This document shows positions 48,468 through 57,616 of a stretch of DNA of 64,000 nt, one piece after another; within the stretch, counting starts at the first letter, position 1, and each line of letters begins with the position of its first letter. The notes beneath the pieces were generated by a model that saw only the letters and a list, made by a program, of their open reading frames with translations, had not been told where the DNA came from and did no database searches. Position numbers and translations under genes: made by a program. This stretch comes from Acidobacteriota bacterium (lineage in GTDB: Bacteria; Acidobacteriota; Terriglobia; Terriglobales; Acidobacteriaceae): NCBI GenBank assembly GCA_003225175.1, contig QIBA01000034.1:53918-117917 (forward strand), read 5' to 3'.

Positions 48468-49391
48468 ATGTATAAGAGATTGATGTTTGGTGCAGTGGCT
48501 TTGTCCTTGGTGTCAAGCTTAGGCGCGTTTGCCGGTGATGACGTCAATGGCATTATCAAAACTCGAACCGGAGAAACATTGGTCGTCGCGACCGACGGGG
48601 GGACCGATGTCACCGTCGTTCTCACGGAAACCACCAAGACGGTAGACAAAAAAGGCCTCTTCGGCCTCGACAAACAACAACTGGGCGCCACCGTCCTGAT
48701 ACCTGGCCTGAAGGTGTCAGTCAAGGGAACCCCGGATGACCAGGGCCGCGTCGTAGCCAATGAGATCGTTACCGACGGCGACGATCTGGAAGCATCGCAG
48801 ATGATCCAGGCCGGCTTGACTCCAACGGCGGATCAAGTCGCAAAGAACGTGGACACCCTCGCCGCGCACAATGGAAGGCTGGGAGCCCACGATGAACAGC
48901 TGGGCGCACACTCGCAAAATATCGCTGCCAATCAACAAGGGGTTGCTTCTAATAGAGGACAGATTCAGCAGAACATCAGCGCCATCGAGGCACAGACGAA
49001 GCGTTTTAATTCTCTAACAGACTTTGACGTCAAAGGCGAAGCTACGGTCAATTTCCCAGTCGGCAGCAGCAAGGTCTCGAAGGCGGACGCTGCAAAGCTC
49101 GATCAGCTGGCGCAAACGGCGAAGGGACTCACCGGTTACATAGTCGAAGTAGTCGGTTATGCGGACGCTACCGGCACTGCGGCCATGAACACCAAGCTGA
49201 GTGAAGATCGCGCCAAGCAAGTCGTAACCTGGCTGCAGCAGCAGGGTGGAATTCCAATTCGGCACATCGTTGCTCCCGGCGCGATGGGCGAGTACGGTGC
49301 AAAGGCCTCGAACGAGAAGAAGGCAGGCCGGGCCGAAAACCGTCGGGTTGAGGTAAAGGTTCTGGTTAATAAGGGACTTGCTGGAGCCTAG
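48468..49391 (+). CDS. OmpA-family protein with heptad-like spacer
   Basis: 307 residues from ATG 48468 (GGAG 5 nt upstream). Signal peptide ending GAFAG; a small beta domain (NGIIKTRTGETLVVATDGG ... VLIPGLKVSVKGTPDDQGRVVA) of the DUF5666/OB type; a helical spacer (about 125-180) with short repeats (HNGRLGAHDEQLGAHSQ) that looks like a coiled coil; and an OmpA domain (VNFPVGSSKVSKADAAKLDQL, VEVVGYADATGTAAMN, LSEDRAKQVVTWL, NRRVEVKVL) with the D and R that bind diaminopimelate. Likely a trimeric peptidoglycan-binding envelope protein. A large hairpin follows. Confidence 0.85.
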   Translation: MYKRLMFGAVALSLVSSLGAFAGDDVNGIIKTRTGETLVVATDGGTDVTVVLTETTKTVDKKGLFGLDKQQLGATVLIPGLKVSVKGTPDDQGRVVANEIVTDGDDLEASQMIQAGLTPTADQVAKNVDTLAAHNGRLGAHDEQLGAHSQNIAANQQGVASNRGQIQQNISAIEAQTKRFNSLTDFDVKGEATVNFPVGSSKVSKADAAKLDQLAQTAKGLTGYIVEVVGYADATGTAAMNTKLSEDRAKQVVTWLQQQGGIPIRHIVAPGAMGEYGAKASNEKKAGRAENRRVEVKVLVNKGLAGA

Positions 49392-49422
49392 AACCTGCGT
49401 TCCTGGCTTTACCAGACGAGCA

Positions 49423-49460
49423 CTCACGCGCAGCTTGGTGTCAGCCAAGCTGCGCGTGAG
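49423..49460 (+). terminator. 16-bp perfect hairpin after the OmpA-like gene
   Basis: CTCACGCGCAGCTTGG (49423-49438) pairs perfectly with CCAAGCTGCGCGTGAG (49445-49460) around a 6-nt loop, 32 bp past the stop. No U tract follows, so it may end transcription inefficiently or protect the mRNA 3' end. Confidence 0.6.
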
Positions 49461-49701
49461 CCATTACAACCTTAACTTGGGGATGCGAACAATTTCGGAA
49501 ATAAGCGGTGGCCACACGTACTCTTCCTTGATGTCGCCGCGTGACGCAGGCCGAAGCTGAGTCGCTCACGAGTGGAAGCCACGACTGCTGCCCGATGTGC
49601 TGACAGCAGACGATGTATGCCGGCGATGACCAGTTCGTTTTTCCCGAGGAACTGAAGCGGATTTTGTCGATCGCCTTGGTGGCATTCACCTTCGCCAGCA
49701 T

Positions 49702-50096
49702 GGCACCCGATTCGAAGCTGGGGCCAAAACAACTACAACCAAAGAACTCATCGATGCCAGCATCGGCGTCGTCATCGGTGCTCTGGAATCGGGTCACAGC
49801 GAAGTTCTCACCTCCTACCTCTCAGCGATGGCGAAGTTTCATTACTACAGCTTCGGCAACGTTCTTCCCATTACAATGCAGAACGGGATGCGACTCGGGT
49901 CGCAGGCATGTACTTGTAGAATCAGCTTGGGCGCAGAGTCAGACGCGGCGAGAAAGGCATCATGATTTTCGCGCTGATGGTCGGAAGGAAGCGCAGCACG
50001 AAAGGCGACAACAACGATGAGCAAACTGACGCAAAGACAACAGAGCGCACAACCGATGCGCAGTTAGTCGGACTCCGTCCCGTCTACAACGACGTT
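49702..50096 (+). pseudogene. ArdC-type antirestriction protein, N-terminal relic
   Basis: Frame 1 (49702-49882) reads TTTKELIDASIGVVIGALESGHSEV, split here for length: KELIDASIGVVIGALE, SGHSEVLTSYLSAMAKFHYY and SFGNVLPI. Frame 3 then continues with DATRVAGMYL, a TAG at 49917-49919, NQLGRRVRRGEKGIMIFA and DAQLVGLRPVY. Both halves match the ssDNA-binding N-terminal domain of ArdC-like proteins (family pattern ...ATRVAG-tW-LGR-vkKGEKGI-I-aP...). A one-base loss near 49880 and the stop (expected Trp codon region) kill it; the C-terminal metallopeptidase domain is absent. ArdC genes travel on plasmids and integrative elements, so this is a trace of a former mobile element. Confidence 0.75.
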
Positions 50097-50244
50097 CATC
50101 GGTACGCGGAAGCATTTCGATTCTTTGATCGAGCCATGAGACTAGCCAGTGCAAATGCAGATATCGGCTTCCGTTTATGGGATACGAGGGCAGATCCGAA
50201 GCAATGCTTGCTCTCGGCAGGATTCCAGAAGCCAAAGAAACCCA
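50097..50244 (+). pseudogene. TPR-protein fragment fused to the ArdC relic
   Basis: Directly in frame with the ArdC remnant, residues RYAEAFRFFDRAMRLASANA (frame 3) switch near 50172 to frame 2, which reads FMGYEGRSEAMLALGRIPEA. Together they form about one and a half tetratricopeptide repeats. The join to ArdC suggests a deletion that fused two unrelated genes before further decay. Nothing recognisable follows until the zf-HC2 relic. Confidence 0.5.
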
Positions 50245-50454
50245 CTTTTTGTGCTTCGTGTCCTGCCGTTGGTAATGCTGGTTCTTCTGGCTGGCTCGCG
50301 TTCGGTTTACGAATGCATTCAAGCACCCTCAGGCGAATCCGCCAGATAAAGCTGATGGCAACTTGGTAGCAAGTTCGGCCAGAATTGCTCAAATCTGACC
50401 ATGTGAACTACGCCATTCTGTTCTGGCGCAAAAACGCCCGAGCGCTGGCGCTAG

Positions 50455-50828
50455 CTAATCATTGAGGAATTCAAAGACAGCTCCGCACTGTCCGGCTTTC
50501 CTGCCCTTCAATTCAGCCAAAATTTCCATATAGCGATTGAAGCAGGGTGAACAGCCGGTAAGATGTTCTCACCTCCTGTCCCGTTCCGGAACCGGATGTT
50601 CGGCCATGCGCTGCAGATCGGAATCACGTGGGCAATCGATGCGCTGAGGGTTGGGGAACGTTTCGGAGAGATAGGACTTGCGAAGCCAAGGAATTCGTCT
50701 TCGTTAAATTCCTCTCGTCTGTTCTTGGCATCGGATCGTATTGCCGGCTTCAACTCCTCACTCGGGTCTGCCGATTTGGGTGGCAATGATTTCTTCGCCT
50801 TTGTCAATTGTGCTCGGATAGCTTCCAT
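50455..50828 (-). pseudogene. Small zf-HC2-like protein, frameshifted twice
   Basis: From ATG 50828 the first frame reads MEAIRAQLTKAKKSL ... FNEDEFLGFASPIS. Near 50670 homology jumps to a second frame, ETFPNPQRIDCPRDSDLQRMAEHPVPERD, and near 50560 again to a third, HLTGCSPCFNRYMEILAELK, ending at the TAG at 50455. The CP-x(many)-HLTGCSPCF arrangement resembles zinc-finger domains of anti-sigma-like proteins common in acidobacteria. Two separate indels in about 120 bp make it a pseudogene. Confidence 0.55.
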
Positions 50829-51237
50829 TACACCGCTGTTGTTTTTGGGCAGAAGCGACTCACAACGCTCGTCAATGGTCAGAAGAACAAGAAGGAACTG
50901 CTGGTGAAATACGTGATCCGCATTGCGCCGGTGCCGCGTGCGCGGCGTAAACAATTGAGAAATCGAGAGAAAGAATGGTCGGCCCTAGAGGACGATTTTA
51001 GAACTTTTCTCGTCAACGACATCGCCTGAAGTTTTCGTGACTTTTGCGGTGGTCGCGTCTTTGTCCGCGATTCTGGCCGCTAGATACATGCGGCCTTCGG
51101 TGCGAAAGTCTTTCCCCAAGAAATTTGAAGGTAGCGCTTCTTCATCTGTTTTCCAGATCCAGCGCTAGCCTCGGTGGCTCGTATCACACTTGAAAACCTC
51201 AAAGTGCTTGGTGTGCTGTTGCGGCAGAGAGCTGAGT
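50829..51237. other. Decayed intergenic stretch
   Basis: A minus-strand frame with no start, closing at 50985 (reads RMYLAARIADKDATT and VTKTSGDVVDEKSSK), has coding-like composition but no recognised family and is cut by a stop at about 51168. A plus-strand frame ends at 51029. Probably more relic DNA. Confidence 0.35.
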
Positions 51238-51273
51238 AAAAAGCAAATCCCGTCCGGATGAAGGGACGGGATT
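51238..51273 (-). terminator. Intrinsic terminator of the secreted glycosidase-like gene
   Basis: AATCCCGTCC (51246-51255) and GGACGGGATT (51264-51273) form a perfect 10-bp stem with an 8-nt loop; on the minus strand it is followed by TGCTTTTTAC. It starts 10 bp past the stop at 51283. Confidence 0.8.
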
Positions 51274-51282
51274 GAGACGCTG

Positions 51283-52353
51283 TTATGGCAAATTACCCAG
51301 TGCTGCATTCGTACGCATAAACCAGCCGGCTTCCCCCGAATAAAATGGCCATGGAAAGGAAGGATTTACATTCACGTACTTGTTCTGCATGGTCACAATA
51401 TATTTGTTGACTCCTGCTCGATCTCCTTCAAGCAAGGCAGCATATGAAACCGCACACCATGGGAAGGAATCCTGTGAATTGAACGACAGGTCATACCAGG
51501 TAGGCCAGGCGGTCTTGAACTGCGAATAGATGCTTTTGGCCTGACCGCTCGCAGGTGCGATGACCCCATTGTTGATCGGCCACAGCTGAGCAACAGTGTC
51601 CGGATACCACTTCGTTAAATCCGGAGACGATGCACCGAGATACGCGTAATAAACGTTTCCACCGGGAACCCTCAGATACGTCTGCATGCCGGTTTGGATA
51701 TCGGACGCGTGAACGTTGTACCAATTTTGCGAGCCGGAATCGTCGAATGCCTGCAACGCGAGAGCCGCAAGATCAGATAATCCTCGATAGTCCTCCGCAT
51801 TATCCATGGTGTATTTGATCGCGTAGTCAGGCTTTGCCACGACGAGGCCGTCGCTTTGCTGCAGATTCGTGACTACGTTACCGACCACATTGAAGTCATA
51901 CCAACCAATGTTCTTCAAATAGGCCTGCGCGCCTGCGTCACCGGTATTCCAAAGCGATTCTGCCAATGTGAGGAAAGTGGCGGCATAAGCATCCGCGGAA
52001 TCGTAGCTCTGCGTGGGAGTTTCTATTCCGTTGCTTACGTTGTAGTTGTATACGGTGCCGTAGATGCCGCTGTAGTCGGGCCAGTTAAAGTGATTGATGT
52101 ACCAGGACATCCATGCTTCGACCGCAGGAATCCGGTTCGTTGAGTTGTCCTTGAGCCATCCGATTGCCGCAAGGTTTCCGAAATAAGGATCTATCTGATC
52201 AGTGGTGTAGAGAATCGCGCCGTCAGGAAGCTGCTGCCCTGCAACGTAATTGCCGGTGGCGGTCAAATTTGACTGATAACTCTGGGCGAACGCCGAAATG
52301 TGAATGCTGACAGTCAACAAACAGAGAATTGCAAACGAATTAATCTGTCTCAT
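51283..52353 (-). CDS. Secreted protein with six-hairpin glycosidase-like composition
   Basis: 356 residues, signal peptide (FAILCLLTVSIHISAFAQ). The mature protein is rich in Trp, Tyr, Asp and Asn with repeated helical hairpin-like segments: YFGNLAAIGWLKDN, VEAWMSWYINHFNWPDYSG, YDSADAYAATFLTLAESLW, DNAEDYRGLSDLAALALQAF, FPWCAVSYAALLEGDRAGV. This pattern is typical of (alpha/alpha)6-barrel carbohydrate-active enzymes. I cannot assign a GH family or catalytic acids. Stand-alone gene with its own terminator; the upstream gap holds its promoter. Confidence 0.65.
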   Translation of the reverse strand: MRQINSFAILCLLTVSIHISAFAQSYQSNLTATGNYVAGQQLPDGAILYTTDQIDPYFGNLAAIGWLKDNSTNRIPAVEAWMSWYINHFNWPDYSGIYGTVYNYNVSNGIETPTQSYDSADAYAATFLTLAESLWNTGDAGAQAYLKNIGWYDFNVVGNVVTNLQQSDGLVVAKPDYAIKYTMDNAEDYRGLSDLAALALQAFDDSGSQNWYNVHASDIQTGMQTYLRVPGGNVYYAYLGASSPDLTKWYPDTVAQLWPINNGVIAPASGQAKSIYSQFKTAWPTWYDLSFNSQDSFPWCAVSYAALLEGDRAGVNKYIVTMQNKYVNVNPSFPWPFYSGEAGWFMRTNAALGNLP

Positions 52354-52669
52354 TATGGTCCTTCGTGGATTTCAAGGTGGATACAGATCCATTAGAGCGC
52401 AGAGGATACTCTTCGCGAATCCGGCGATGATCTGACGGTGGTGGCTGAAAATTTCGTAATTCTCTTCGATAAGCCCTTAATCCAGAGACTCACATTTGAC
52501 AATTTTATCAGAAACTGTTAATGCGCTTTCCCTTTTCGGGATGATTACGTATTCCTCAAATGGTACTAAGAGCGCTTAGCAAGACAGTTGGGGCTTTTTC
52601 CCTATTACTTGCGCCGAGTCCAGCCTCTACTCTGACCAGGTCCTTACTAAGAAACATTTTTCCAAAGAC
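52354..52669. other. Divergent intergenic region
   Basis: Lies between the glycosidase-like gene (minus) and the LolA-like gene (plus). A TTGACA at 52496-52501 is followed 17 bp later by TAATGC, a weak sigma-70-like promoter for the plus strand. CCCTTTTCGGG at 52530-52540 is a short inverted repeat. No gene. Confidence 0.4.
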
Positions 52670-53542
52670 ATGAAACCTTATCTGCCCTTTCTCATTTGCA
52701 CTTGCCTCCTTGCGGCTCACTCCGCTGCTCAAACTCAGCCCACAACGTCTTCAGGCATCGGGATACCAGCTGCTCAGGCGCCTGTATCTGTGGCTGCTCC
52801 GGCTCAGCCAAGTGGAACGAGCGCTCCTAGCCAGGTGACTGACCCCAAGGCGGCGGCTTTAGTTGCCAGTGCAGCGGCCGCCATGGGGGGTGTTCAAAGC
52901 CTGGCCGTGCAGGACTTCACTGCAACCGGCGATATCACCTATTACTGGGCTGGCACAGAAGAGAAGGGCAGCGCAACTGTCCGCGGAAAAGGCCTTAACG
53001 AACTGCGCTTTGACTCTGTACTTGCTAACGGCACACGCTCGTGGGCAGTGAATGCGGGCTCTGGCAGCTTGCGCGATACCAACGGCAAGATCACATCAAT
53101 TCCTTTTCATAATGCGATCACGCTCGGAAATCTGATTTTTCCTGCTGCCCGCTTGCAGTCCCTCAGCATCGACAACACTGCTTCCTTGACTTACGGAGGC
53201 ACGTCGAGCATAGAGAACTCAAGCTTCGAACATCTCGGAGTGCACAAGAATCTGTTTCAAAAGGACCCTGATGGCTCTGGCAATCGTTTGATGGATGCTG
53301 ACTTTTACTTTGAACCGAGTACACATCTGCTGGTGGGTATTCACGATCAGACACATCCCACGCGTTCCATGACAGTAGATGTCGCACACTCGGTCTACTT
53401 TGGGGACTACCGCCCGGTCAATGGAATCATGGTGCCGTTCAGCGTTTCCGAATACGTCGGCGGCCAAAAAGTATGGTCATTACAGATCACCGACATCAAG
53501 TTTGACACCGGTCTTTCCGATAGCGATTTCCAACTGCAGTAA
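52670..53542 (+). CDS. Secreted LolA-like protein of unknown function
   Basis: 290 residues with a signal peptide (LPFLICTCLLAAHSAAQ) and an Ala/Pro/Thr-rich linker to about residue 60. The body (about 62-290) is beta-rich: AAMGGVQSLAVQDFTATGDITYY, GKGLNELRFDSVLANGTRSW, LLVGIHDQTHP, VYFGDYRPVNGIMVPFSVSEY and SLQITDIKFDTGLSDSDF. The last two resemble the end of LolA/LolB-type lipoprotein-carrier folds (YRxVNGI-VPF ... I-fnt-l-dsdF). It lies 18 bp upstream of the RHS gene and is probably co-transcribed with it. Confidence 0.65.
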   Translation: MKPYLPFLICTCLLAAHSAAQTQPTTSSGIGIPAAQAPVSVAAPAQPSGTSAPSQVTDPKAAALVASAAAAMGGVQSLAVQDFTATGDITYYWAGTEEKGSATVRGKGLNELRFDSVLANGTRSWAVNAGSGSLRDTNGKITSIPFHNAITLGNLIFPAARLQSLSIDNTASLTYGGTSSIENSSFEHLGVHKNLFQKDPDGSGNRLMDADFYFEPSTHLLVGIHDQTHPTRSMTVDVAHSVYFGDYRPVNGIMVPFSVSEYVGGQKVWSLQITDIKFDTGLSDSDFQLQ

Positions 53543-53560
53543 TCCGGATCGAATACCAAA

Positions 53561-56500
53561 ATGAATCACCCTATGAAGAGTATCGTCATGCTAATTCTGC
53601 GTTCAAAATCATTTTTCCGGCTTCTTCTGTCCCTCGGAATTCTCCTGCTTGGCGCTAAATCAACCTTGGCGCAAGACTACGTCAATGGCACCGGGGCGCC
53701 GACATTCACGACTTCGCTTCCCGTCGAACTCGGCTTTGTCAACGTCTCGAACGGCAACCTGCATTTGGAGATTCCAATCGCTTCGCCACCACAGCGGGGC
53801 AACATCGTCCTCGGCGAAAAGCTGGTCTATGACAGCAGGATGTGGATGCCGGTCGACAACGGGACTTCGCAGGTTTGGCAGCCAATGAACTCCAATTCCG
53901 GATGGAGATTTGTGCACGTTCGCAAGTCCGGCACGGTAACCTACGACGCCAACGTTTACAACTGCACGAATGGACAATCAGGCACCTATACGGACTACAC
54001 CAATTTCGTGTGGACGTCACCTGACGGAACAAAGATTCCTTTCCCGGTAGAGACCAAGAGCGGCTGCTCCGCCGACGTTTCCTCGAATGATGCGTTTGCC
54101 AGTGACGCTTCCGGATACCACATGTGGGTGTCGAATTTCACCCAGGCATACGTTATTAACACCACCGGCAATCAGCTTTATGACGTGCCGCGCGATAACA
54201 ATGGAAACTACGTCACCCAGAAGGGCAATGGAGACGCCATTGATACTCTGAATCGTGTTCCAGTTACAACGACTGTCGTTGGCAATCAAACGTTCCTTGA
54301 CGTGCTCTCATCACAAAATACGACGAATCGCTACACGCTGAATTACTCGAACATCACTGTTAACACCGCGTTTAGCCAATCTGGAGTGACGGAATACTCG
54401 GGGAGCATCCAGGTCCTCTCCTCGGTTCAGCTTCCTAACGGCACTAGCTATCAATTTACTTATGACAGCTACGGTGAACTTGCTACCGTGACTCTGCCGA
54501 CAGGAGGGCTGCTCTCCTACGGCTACACGAATTTTGTCGATTCTTACGGCCAAAAAAACCGCTGGATCAGCAGCCGTACGACTGTCGGCGGCACTTGGTC
54601 CTACACACCAAGCGTGATCTCTAGCTGCAGTGGTGGCTCGCAGAATTGTCAGCAGAAAGTGGTTGTAACCAAGCCCTCGAACGATTCGATTCAATACACT
54701 TTCACGCTGAACGGGGGCGCCTGGAACAGTCAGGCGGTCTATTACGACCACTCCGGAGCGCAACTTGCTACGGTCACCAACGATTACGATCTTTCCAAGA
54801 CGTGCACAGGATGCAACGGCGCTGCATATGTCACGAAGTCACGGCACACGACCAGCCTGAACAGCAGCACGGGTACGGTCACAAAGAAAACCGAATATTC
54901 CTATAACGCTACCTGGAACACGCTTGTGACCGCGGTGAAGGATTGGAACCTCTATACAGGTACGCCAGGCACCACTCCAGACCGAGAGACGGACATCACC
55001 TATGTGAGTGACGACGCTCACCTGTCCAAGAACATGCTGAACCTTCCCACTTCGGTTACTGTGAAGAACGGCGCAGGAACACAGCTTGCGCAGACACTCT
55101 ATACCTACGACCGCTACGATCTCACCGGATTGTCAGATGTACCTGGCGTTGTTCAGCATGACAGCGCTTTCGACATCTCGCGATCCACGCGTGGGAACGT
55201 CACCACAGTCCAGAAGTGGGTGGCGGGCAGCACTTACCTGACGTGGAAATACTGGTATGACATAACCGGACACGTCACCAAGAGCGCTGATTCGGCCGGC
55301 AATATCACCACCTACAGCTATGCGGATAATTTCTATACGGATACGGGCGCTAACCCACCGCCCGGCTACGCCCCCTCGGGAGTGACGAACGCTTATCCCA
55401 CAACGACTACGCTTCCCATAATTGGCGCGCAAACGGCAGGATACTATTTCGGGAATGGTGGCGCCGCGTTCAGCACCGACCAAAATGGAGCGACTTCGTA
55501 TTCCCACTATCTGGACCCTCTTAACCGTCGGACGATCACCACCGATTCCGCTGGGGGTTGGGTCGACACTTCCTATACCTCCGCCACGCAGACTGACACG
55601 TACACTGGCATCAATGATGCAACACCGTCAACCGCTTGCACCAGTTGCCGCCACGACCAAACCATTTTTGACGGTGTTGCCCGCAAGATCCGCAGTTCTC
55701 TCGTGAGCGATCCCGAGGGGACTACCTCGACAGACACGAGCTACGACGTAAACGGTCGTGCTGGAGCAGTATCAAACCCCTACCGAAGCACCACGGAGTC
55801 GACTTATGGGACAACAACTTCTATATACGACGGTCTCGACCGTGTCACCCAAATCATTCGGCCTGATAACAACGCTGTAAACGTTTCATACGGAGCCGCT
55901 GCAGGTTCGGTTTCACAGCTGTGCTCCATCGGGACTTACGGCATTGGATATCCAGTGCTGTCGAGCGATGAGGCGGGTAAAAAGAGACTGACGTGGTATA
56001 GCGGCTTCGGCAAGATAATCGAAGTCGATGAGCCAAACTCTTCAGGAATACTCAATGTAGCCACCTGTTACAAGTATGACGGCTTGAATAACCTCAAAGC
56101 TATCGCGCAACAGGCCCAGAGCCGCACGTATGTCTATGACGGTCTCTCCAGGGTCACGTCTTCCATTATCCCGGAGAGCGGCACGACGACATTTTCCTAC
56201 GTCAGCGGCAGCAGCCTGTGCAGCGGCAATCCCAGCAATCCGTGCAGCCAGACAGATGCGCGTGGCATAACGACGACATATGCATACGATTCCTTGAATC
56301 GGATCAAACAGAAAAGCTATTCCGATGGCACTCCGACTGTGACCTATGAATATGATCAGGGCTCACTGTGGACTGTCCCGCTTAGTAATACGAAGGGTCG
56401 GTTGAGCCATGTAGCAGTAGCCGGCAACCGATCAGAGAGGATTTTCAGCTACGACACAGTTGGACGCATTGTGCGTCAAACAGAGTGTCTGCCTTCGAAT

Positions 56501-57616
56501 TGCGGGATAGCGGCGTTCACGACAACTCTGACCTACAGTCCGGGCGGTAATCTGGTTACGATCAATTATCCGAGTACCCGGCAGATTACATATGCCTATA
56601 CCAATGCGGGAAGAGTCTCGTCAGTCACCCAAACTTCTATCCATGGTTCGGGGCAAAATTATTCGTACGCCTCAGGTCTAACCTACGCTCCGACTGGAGC
56701 CGCGAAAGGATTACCGCTGAATGGCGGCTCGGGACTGAGCGAAACTTACAACTACAACAATCGCCTTCAGATGATCTCCCAACAGCTGGGAACCGCTTCA
56801 ACAACTTTCATGAGCCACTCGTTGAGTTACCTGGATGCGTCTGGAAACAACGATGGCAATGTGATGAGCGTAGCGGATAACCTGAGCTCCGCACGGACAC
56901 AATCTTTTACATATGATCCTTTAAATCGATTGGCCACAGCTAACGAAACCAATTGGGGACTTGGTTACGTTTACGACGTCTACGGCAATCTGTTGCAGCA
57001 AAATGTGACTGCGGGCACTGCTCCTGGCCTGAGTGTCCTCGTGAATACAAAGAATCAGATTGCCGATAGCGGCTTCTCCTATGATGCCGCCGGCAACCTG
57101 ACTTCAGACGGCATGAATACATACGCCTACAATGCCGCCAACCAGTTAACGTCCGTAAATGCGGGCGTAGGTACTTATACATATGATTACGGTAACGTGC
57201 GCGTCCGCAAGGATACCGGTTCGACTTACACGGAGTACATTCGCGTCGGGGGCAATGTTATCGCGGAGAATGACCCGGCTAAGGGCTGGTCTGACTACAT
57301 CTTCTTGGGCAATCGTCGCCTGGCTCGTGCGGATGATTACTGGCAGAATCTGCGCATCTATGGAACCGCTAACTCCAGCGGTCAATATGCCTTCTTCTAT
57401 TGGGGAAACCCCGGTGCTCTGAATAATTACACGATTCGTTCAGGTGACAAACTTTACCTCTGGCAATATCAATTCACGGGTGCAAAGGGAGGAATGATTC
57501 TTTCCTTCGGTGACGGTACAAGTTCTGGCTGGACGGTGAAGGACCAGGATGGCTATTACCTGAACGACGATCAGACACAAGCTCATGGATCATCATGTAC
57601 GGGCAAATCGCTCTAG
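53561..57616 (+). CDS. Secreted RHS-repeat protein, main part (frame broken before the core end)
   Basis: 1351 residues from ATG 53561 (ATG 53573 or 53588 also possible; no clear ribosome binding site). A Sec signal peptide (FFRLLLSLGILLLGAKSTLAQ) shows export independent of T6SS or PAAR. Residues about 35-330 are the N-terminal region; from about 330 onward come many YD/RHS repeats (YSYNATWNTLV, YDGLSRVTSS, YAYDSLNRIKQKSYSDG, YDPLNRLATANETNW, YAYNAANQLTSVNAGVGTYTYD). After YIRVGGNVIAENDPAKGWSD an inserted stretch (about 1265-1345: SGQYAFFYWGNPGALNNYTIRSG) looks like a carbohydrate-binding beta sandwich. The frame stops at 57614-57616, while the RHS core continues in frame 1 (next entry), so the gene is split by an indel near 57570-57595. 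Confidence 0.85.
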   Translation: MNHPMKSIVMLILRSKSFFRLLLSLGILLLGAKSTLAQDYVNGTGAPTFTTSLPVELGFVNVSNGNLHLEIPIASPPQRGNIVLGEKLVYDSRMWMPVDNGTSQVWQPMNSNSGWRFVHVRKSGTVTYDANVYNCTNGQSGTYTDYTNFVWTSPDGTKIPFPVETKSGCSADVSSNDAFASDASGYHMWVSNFTQAYVINTTGNQLYDVPRDNNGNYVTQKGNGDAIDTLNRVPVTTTVVGNQTFLDVLSSQNTTNRYTLNYSNITVNTAFSQSGVTEYSGSIQVLSSVQLPNGTSYQFTYDSYGELATVTLPTGGLLSYGYTNFVDSYGQKNRWISSRTTVGGTWSYTPSVISSCSGGSQNCQQKVVVTKPSNDSIQYTFTLNGGAWNSQAVYYDHSGAQLATVTNDYDLSKTCTGCNGAAYVTKSRHTTSLNSSTGTVTKKTEYSYNATWNTLVTAVKDWNLYTGTPGTTPDRETDITYVSDDAHLSKNMLNLPTSVTVKNGAGTQLAQTLYTYDRYDLTGLSDVPGVVQHDSAFDISRSTRGNVTTVQKWVAGSTYLTWKYWYDITGHVTKSADSAGNITTYSYADNFYTDTGANPPPGYAPSGVTNAYPTTTTLPIIGAQTAGYYFGNGGAAFSTDQNGATSYSHYLDPLNRRTITTDSAGGWVDTSYTSATQTDTYTGINDATPSTACTSCRHDQTIFDGVARKIRSSLVSDPEGTTSTDTSYDVNGRAGAVSNPYRSTTESTYGTTTSIYDGLDRVTQIIRPDNNAVNVSYGAAAGSVSQLCSIGTYGIGYPVLSSDEAGKKRLTWYSGFGKIIEVDEPNSSGILNVATCYKYDGLNNLKAIAQQAQSRTYVYDGLSRVTSSIIPESGTTTFSYVSGSSLCSGNPSNPCSQTDARGITTTYAYDSLNRIKQKSYSDGTPTVTYEYDQGSLWTVPLSNTKGRLSHVAVAGNRSERIFSYDTVGRIVRQTECLPSNCGIAAFTTTLTYSPGGNLVTINYPSTRQITYAYTNAGRVSSVTQTSIHGSGQNYSYASGLTYAPTGAAKGLPLNGGSGLSETYNYNNRLQMISQQLGTASTTFMSHSLSYLDASGNNDGNVMSVADNLSSARTQSFTYDPLNRLATANETNWGLGYVYDVYGNLLQQNVTAGTAPGLSVLVNTKNQIADSGFSYDAAGNLTSDGMNTYAYNAANQLTSVNAGVGTYTYDYGNVRVRKDTGSTYTEYIRVGGNVIAENDPAKGWSDYIFLGNRRLARADDYWQNLRIYGTANSSGQYAFFYWGNPGALNNYTIRSGDKLYLWQYQFTGAKGGMILSFGDGTSSGWTVKDQDGYYLNDDQTQAHGSSCTGKSL

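Noticed and set aside
50563..51029. Plus-strand ORFs opposite the zf-HC2 relic
   Set aside because: The zinc-finger motifs lie on the minus strand, so these are shadows; the K/R-rich tail alone is not enough.
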